Positions 60,414 through 64,000 of a stretch of DNA of 64,000 nucleotides are shown here, piece by piece. The first letter of the stretch is position 1, and each line of letters opens with the position of its first letter. The stretch is from Micavibrio sp. TMED2 (GTDB lineage Bacteria; Pseudomonadota; Alphaproteobacteria; TMED2), in NCBI GenBank assembly GCA_002168225.1, contig NHBH01000009.1, positions 133,609 through 197,608 on the forward strand, in the 5' to 3' direction. The position numbers were made by a program, and so were the translations under genes. The notes beneath the pieces were generated by a model that saw only the letters and a program-made list of their open reading frames with translations, had not been told where the DNA came from and made no database searches.

Positions 60414-61484
60414 TCAATCCGGCATCGCGGCGAGCAGGCAGGCATCGCCATAGGAGAAGAAACGGTAATCATGCGCAATGGCATGGTGATAGGCGTGGAG
60501 CATACGCTCCCGTCCGGCCAGCGCACTGACCAGCATCAGCAGGGTCGAGCGGGGCAGGTGGAAATTGGTCAGCAGGCGGTCGACGAAATTGAACCGGTAG
60601 CCGGGCAGGATATAGAGGTCGGTGGCCCCGGCAAAGGGCTGGATGCTGCCGGTTGCGGCAGCAGCGGTCTCGAGGATGCGCAGCGCGGTTGTGCCGACCG
60701 CGATCACCGGGCGGCCATCGGCTTTTGCCTGATTGAGCAAGTCGGCGGTCTCCGGGGTTACCTCGCCCCATTCCTCATGCATCTGGTGTTCGGTCACATC
60801 CTCGGTTTTGACCGGCAGGAAGGTGCCGGCACCCACATGCAGGGTGACCTGTACCGTCGTGATCCCCCTGGCCGCGAGGCGGGTCAGCAGGTCGTCGGTG
60901 AAATGCAGGCTGGCGGTCGGTGCGGCAACCGCGCCCTCGCGTTTGGCGAAAACCGTCTGGTAGTCCTGCTTGTCCTGATCGTCGCCCCCTTTGTCGCGCT
61001 TGATATAGGGCGGAAGGGGCATGACGCCGTGAATGTCGAGCTGATCGCGCAGCATGTCGAACGGCATCTGGAAGCGTAAGGTCACCTGACCGTTCTCATG
61101 CTTGGCATCGACCAGCGCCTCGAAGTCATTGGCGAAGCGGATACGGTCACCCGGCCTGATGCGTTTGCCCGGTTTGGCAAAGACATGCCAGATCGTGTCG
61201 TCACCGTTGGAGACAAGCTGATGCAGGGTCACCTCGATCACCCCGCCCGGTGTGCCGTCGCCATCAGCGGCGATCCGGCGACCGGTCAGACGGGCCGGGA
61301 GCACGCGGGTATTGTTGACCACCAGAATGGTGCCGGGGGTGAGAATATCCGGCAGGTCGTTGATGGTCCGGTCAACCGGTTCACCGCTGGTCAGGTCGAG
61401 CAGCTTCGCGCTCTCGCGTGGCTCGGCTGGCCGGTCGGCAATCAGCCGGGCTGGCAGCGGGTAATCGAACAGGGAAATATCCAT
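60414..61484 (-). CDS. queA: S-adenosylmethionine:tRNA ribosyltransferase-isomerase
   Basis: A 356-residue QueA beginning [57 protein letters not shown] and [19 protein letters not shown] are typical. It adds the epoxycyclopentanediol ring to preQ1-tRNA, the step after Tgt. ATG 61484 fits the family; upstream codons to 61601 do not. It is followed directly by tgt. Confidence 0.96.
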   Translation of the reverse strand: MDISLFDYPLPARLIADRPAEPRESAKLLDLTSGEPVDRTINDLPDILTPGTILVVNNTRVLPARLTGRRIAADGDGTPGGVIEVTLHQLVSNGDDTIWHVFAKPGKRIRPGDRIRFANDFEALVDAKHENGQVTLRFQMPFDMLRDQLDIHGVMPLPPYIKRDKGGDDQDKQDYQTVFAKREGAVAAPTASLHFTDDLLTRLAARGITTVQVTLHVGAGTFLPVKTEDVTEHQMHEEWGEVTPETADLLNQAKADGRPVIAVGTTALRILETAAAATGSIQPFAGATDLYILPGYRFNFVDRLLTNFHLPRSTLLMLVSALAGRERMLHAYHHAIAHDYRFFSYGDACLLAAMPD

Positions 61485-61705
61485 GGGTCGGGATGTCCGA
61501 TCGGGTCTCGATCTGTCGCGGAATGGGGCGTTTCCGGTCGGCTCGGGCGACCTGAAATCGTGAATTGCCGGGAAGTTACGCACAGAAGGGCAGGAAATCA
61601 ATTCCCGCCATGGACCGGTCGCGGAAGTTATCGCTTGGCTCCACGTCCGGTCATGGTAAGTTGCCGCCGCATTTACATTTCCGCCCCAGCAGACCGAGCC
61701 TGTCC

Positions 61706-62350
61706 ATGTCTGATCTCTCGCAACTGACTGTCGTCAAACACCCGCTGATCCAGCACAAGCTGACCCGGATGCGGGAGACGAGCTGCCCGACCGGTGAATT
61801 CCGTCGCCTGCTGACCGAAATCTCACTGCTGATGGGGTATGAGGTCACCCGCGATCTGCCGCTGACCCAACGGATGATTGATACCCCGCTGATCAAATTC
61901 GAGGCACCGACGCTGGCCGAGCGTACCCTGGCAATTGTGCCGGTGCTGCGCGCCGGGCTGGGCATGGTTGACGGTCTGGTCGAGTTGATGCCCAATGCCG
62001 TGATCGCTCACATCGGTCTGGCGCGGGATGAGGAGACCAAGCAGCCGGTGGAATATCTGGTCAAGATGCCGCCACAGGATGTGCGTCGCTGCATCGTCTG
62101 TGATCCCATGCTGGCCACCGGCAACTCCGCCGTTCATGCCCTCAACGTCCTGCGCGATCAGGGCGGGTTCGAGGGCGATCGGGTCAGCCTGATGACCCTC
62201 GTTGCCGCACCGGAAGGTGTCCGCCGTGTCTATGAGGCCCGCCCGGATGTTCAGGTATTCACGGCATCGCTTGATGAGCGCTTGAATGATGATGCCTATA
62301 TCGTGCCCGGCCTCGGTGATGCAGGCGACCGGATATTCGGTACATTATAA
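61706..62350 (+). CDS. upp: Uracil phosphoribosyltransferase
   Basis: A 214-residue Upp. It starts LTVVKHPLIQHKLTRMRE and has AIVPVLRAGLGMVDGL. The PRPP loop is CDPMLATGNSAVHALNVLRD, and the uracil-binding C-terminus reads AYIVPGLGDAGDRIFGT. It salvages uracil to UMP. ATG 61706 was chosen; the longer frame from 61565 runs through the queA promoter region. Confidence 0.96.
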   Translation: MSDLSQLTVVKHPLIQHKLTRMRETSCPTGEFRRLLTEISLLMGYEVTRDLPLTQRMIDTPLIKFEAPTLAERTLAIVPVLRAGLGMVDGLVELMPNAVIAHIGLARDEETKQPVEYLVKMPPQDVRRCIVCDPMLATGNSAVHALNVLRDQGGFEGDRVSLMTLVAAPEGVRRVYEARPDVQVFTASLDERLNDDAYIVPGLGDAGDRIFGTL

Positions 62351-62490
62351 GCGCGATAAGCACTTCAAAAATCCCGAGTGAGATGATAATTAAAAGCATT
62401 CTAAACTGTGAGTGCCTGGCATCTCGCAACATATCATGTGCATTCTGAACATCGGATGTGGCAACGACGGATTTGTCGGGAGACTTTGAA

Positions 62491-62901
62491 ATGGAAAATC
62501 TTGAAGAAAAGTGTGTTGAGGCGGGTCTGAAGATGACCGGCCAGCGCCGGGTGATCCTGAAAGTATTGGGTGAAAGCAATGACCACCCGTCTGTTGAAAC
62601 CGTCTATGAACGCGCCAAGGCAGAAGACAGCTCGATCAGTATTGCGACCGTCTATCGCACTTTGAATCTACTTGATGAGTTGAATCTGGTACAACGCCAT
62701 GACTTCAATGAACCGCATTCACGGTTTGAAGTGAATATGGAGCACCACCATCATCTGGTGGATCTGGAAACCGGTGAGGTGATTGAGTTCCAGAATGAAG
62801 AAATCGAGCACCTCAAGGTACGGATTGCCGCCGAGCTGGGTTTTGAACTGCTCGACCACCGCCTTGAGCTTTATGGCCGCAAGATAAAGAAGAAAGCATG
62901 A
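62491..62901 (+). CDS. fur: Fur family metal regulator
   Basis: A 136-residue Fur. The winged-helix domain has GLKMTGQRRVILKVL and ISIATVYRTLNLLDELNLV. The metal site is the MEHHHHLVDLETG region plus E/H residues further on. There are no CxxC pairs, as is usual for alphaproteobacterial Fur/Mur rather than Zur or PerR. It could sense iron or manganese. ATG 62491 has GGGAG upstream; a GTG at 62458 would add 11 residues. A partly Fur-box-like GATGATAATT lies near 62375, so self-control is possible. It overlaps the next gene by four bases. Confidence 0.92.
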   Translation: MENLEEKCVEAGLKMTGQRRVILKVLGESNDHPSVETVYERAKAEDSSISIATVYRTLNLLDELNLVQRHDFNEPHSRFEVNMEHHHHLVDLETGEVIEFQNEEIEHLKVRIAAELGFELLDHRLELYGRKIKKKA

Positions 62902-63158
62902 CCACAGATCATACCGATCAATCAGGTAAGCGCCCGGACGGAAATATGGAAGAAATCGCCCTCGTTGGTGATTCCGAACCCTGTATCTGCAAGCCGGCGG
63001 TTATCCGCGCCTATGACGGTATGAAGAAATCGGGCACGTCAGAGCGTATTGCCCTTGATGTGGCCGAACGCGTGCTTTTCCATCATCATCCGGAAATGCC
63101 GGTCGAGCGGATCAAGATCACGGTTGAGCGCTGGGTCCATCGCGGCCAGATGCACTGA
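62898..63158 (+). CDS. Conserved small protein coupled to fur
   Basis: An 86-residue protein starting in the fur stop (ATGA), so it is translationally coupled. The core DSEPCICKPAVIRAYDGMKK has a CxC pair. The C-terminal half has VLFHHHPEMPVERIKITVER and ends WVHRGQMH. Cys and His clusters suggest metal binding. The pattern looks conserved in alphaproteobacteria, but I cannot name a family. Overlap with a metal regulator supports a metal-linked role; this is inference. Confidence 0.7.
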   Translation: MTTDHTDQSGKRPDGNMEEIALVGDSEPCICKPAVIRAYDGMKKSGTSERIALDVAERVLFHHHPEMPVERIKITVERWVHRGQMH

Positions 63159-63212
63159 TCGGATTTCGCTCTCCGCTGACTGATAGCAACTGACTGATGC
63201 GCCTGACTGGTA

Positions 63213-63719
63213 TCACCAGTCAATCGCGGTCAGGAAATCGCCCAGACTGTCATCCCAGATACGGAACTGTTCTTTCAGATTAGCCTCGCTGATACCGCCG
63301 GTAAGGCTGATGTCACGCTCAAGGATCGGGTCGCCTTCCTCGTCGATGTAGGCGCGACCATAGCGGTTATCCAAATTCCACTGATTGGCGATGGCAGGTT
63401 CCATATCTTGCTCATAGATAAAGCCCGCTGACAGCATGATGCTGTCACAGCGTTTCGGTTTGGTTTCCGAACAATCGTAGAAATAGACCTTGTACTGGGC
63501 ACCACTGGTGGCGGTGCTGATCATCGGATCGCCGTAGTCATCCTCGCTCAATTCAGCCTTGTAGCCCCAGCCCTTCATCAGCCCGGTGAGCTGTTCGCCG
63601 CTGAGTTTGGTGATCATGTCCGCAGCAATCGCTGATTGGGGCGGGAGTATGCAAAGCAGGCCAAGGGCCATGGCTGCCGCACGCATGGGTGCAGGGCGGG
63701 TAACGGAAAAAATGTTCAT
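63213..63719 (-). CDS. YbjN-domain secreted protein
   Basis: A 168-residue protein with a signal peptide (cleavage probably after QSAIAA, about residue 33). The mature part, ITKLSGEQLTGLMKGWGYKA, then YKVYFYDCSETKPKRCDSIM and WNLDNRYGRAYIDEEGDPIL, matches YbjN domains, which are thought to be chaperone-like or sensory-regulatory. Two cysteines in YDCS and KRCD may form a disulfide. ATG 63719 gives the signal peptide; 63758 adds an unlikely hydrophilic start. It converges on the fur-linked gene. Confidence 0.82.
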   Translation of the reverse strand: MNIFSVTRPAPMRAAAMALGLLCILPPQSAIAADMITKLSGEQLTGLMKGWGYKAELSEDDYGDPMISTATSGAQYKVYFYDCSETKPKRCDSIMLSAGFIYEQDMEPAIANQWNLDNRYGRAYIDEEGDPILERDISLTGGISEANLKEQFRIWDDSLGDFLTAIDW

Positions 63720-63858
63720 TATCAGTATGATCGGTTGCCGTTGCGGTCTGTACATCACACAGCTTATGCCATAATTATGCTGTCACTGAAATATGGCGGT
63801 TCGGCTTAGTACTTTCAGCCATTTGAATTTGTATGAGCGGGAATGATGGGTTGCCGTT

Positions 63859-64000
63859 ATGATGGTGCCTATCAGACTGCATTATTCCGTTGCGAGACCG
63901 AACAGGCCTGTGCCAGACGATCAACTCCCCGACCATGATGACCAGAATGATTTGGCCAGCCTGCTGGACCCGATGGGTGCGCTCGCCGCCTCCGGGGATA
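63859..64000 (+). CDS. Partial reading frame at the right edge
   Basis: Open from an ATG pair at 63859 through the end of the window, 47 codons so far. The N-terminus is basic, then Asp-rich (about residues 20-31), then LASLLDPMGALAASGD. Too little is present to assign a family. The frame and start are tentative. Confidence 0.35.
   Translation, partial: MMVPIRLHYSVARPNRPVPDDQLPDHDDQNDLASLLDPMGALAASGD

Overview
The window looks like a stretch of chromosome from a high-GC alphaproteobacterium, probably Rhodospirillales-like. The case rests on the short Fur without CxxC pairs, the sdhCDAB order with small SdhC/SdhD, the queA-tgt pair, the ATM1-type ABC exporter, the TIGR00341/DUF389 protein, several small proteins of an alphaproteobacterial type, and codon use strongly biased to G/C in third positions. 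Genus cannot be fixed from sequence reading alone. No tRNA, rRNA, CRISPR array, insertion sequence or prophage was recognised.

Region 1 (1-2586, minus strand): the start of a PepSY-associated membrane protein preceded by a DUF2946 protein, then a GH15 glucoamylase/trehalase-like enzyme. Region 2 (2757-18020, plus strand): a purine-oxidation cluster. HpxX (DUF4089), HpxY (AtzE-type amidase) and HpxW (GGT-family) come first. They are followed by a tightly overlapping run: allantoate amidohydrolase, ureidoglycine/glyoxylate-type aminotransferase, PuuE allantoinase, HpxZ, OHCU decarboxylase, an FMO-like flavoprotein, HIU hydrolase and XdhABC. Together they could take xanthine through urate, 5-hydroxyisourate, OHCU, allantoin and allantoate to ureidoglycine and oxamate-type end products. 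The FMO-like protein occupies the place of the missing urate oxidase. A universal-stress gene of lower GC sits between hpxX and hpxY, and several non-coding stem-loops precede hpx genes.

Region 3 (18003-28885): a split YeeE/YedE pair, a TetR regulator divergent from an RND efflux pair (no outer-membrane partner), a GNAT, a DUF389 protein and aminopeptidase N with an unusual C-terminal tail. Region 4 (29312-38392): a TTC38-like TPR protein coupled to OpgC, a DsbA-like protein, an aminotransferase, two unrecognised small proteins and a two-AAA ClpA-like ATPase with an enlarged N-terminal region and a Fur-box-like site upstream. Region 5 (38650-42129): sdhCDAB, with an ICE/Irr-like palindrome upstream. 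Region 6 (42496-48678): two tandem bacterial OGT (GT41) proteins, PdxY, and asd with a small membrane protein.

Region 7 (48875-54638): small conserved proteins, then leuD and leuB separated by two tandem paralogues of a family I do not recognise, all on the minus strand. Region 8 (54769-58355): a small beta-rich protein, the ATM1-type exporter, and a secreted LpqC/PHB-depolymerase-like protein that has lost its catalytic Ser and His. Region 9 (58383-64000): a REP-like palindromic repeat, rpmB, an AT-rich pocket bounded by twin bidirectional terminators that encodes a 26-residue amphipathic peptide, tgt-queA, upp, fur with an overlapping small gene, a YbjN-domain protein and a partial ORF at the right edge.

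The strongest leads for something new are the paralogue pair inside the leu operon, the amphipathic peptide between the twin terminators, the ClpA-like ATPase with the unfamiliar N-terminus, the catalytically dead esterase, and the RNA-like structures and FMO of the purine cluster.
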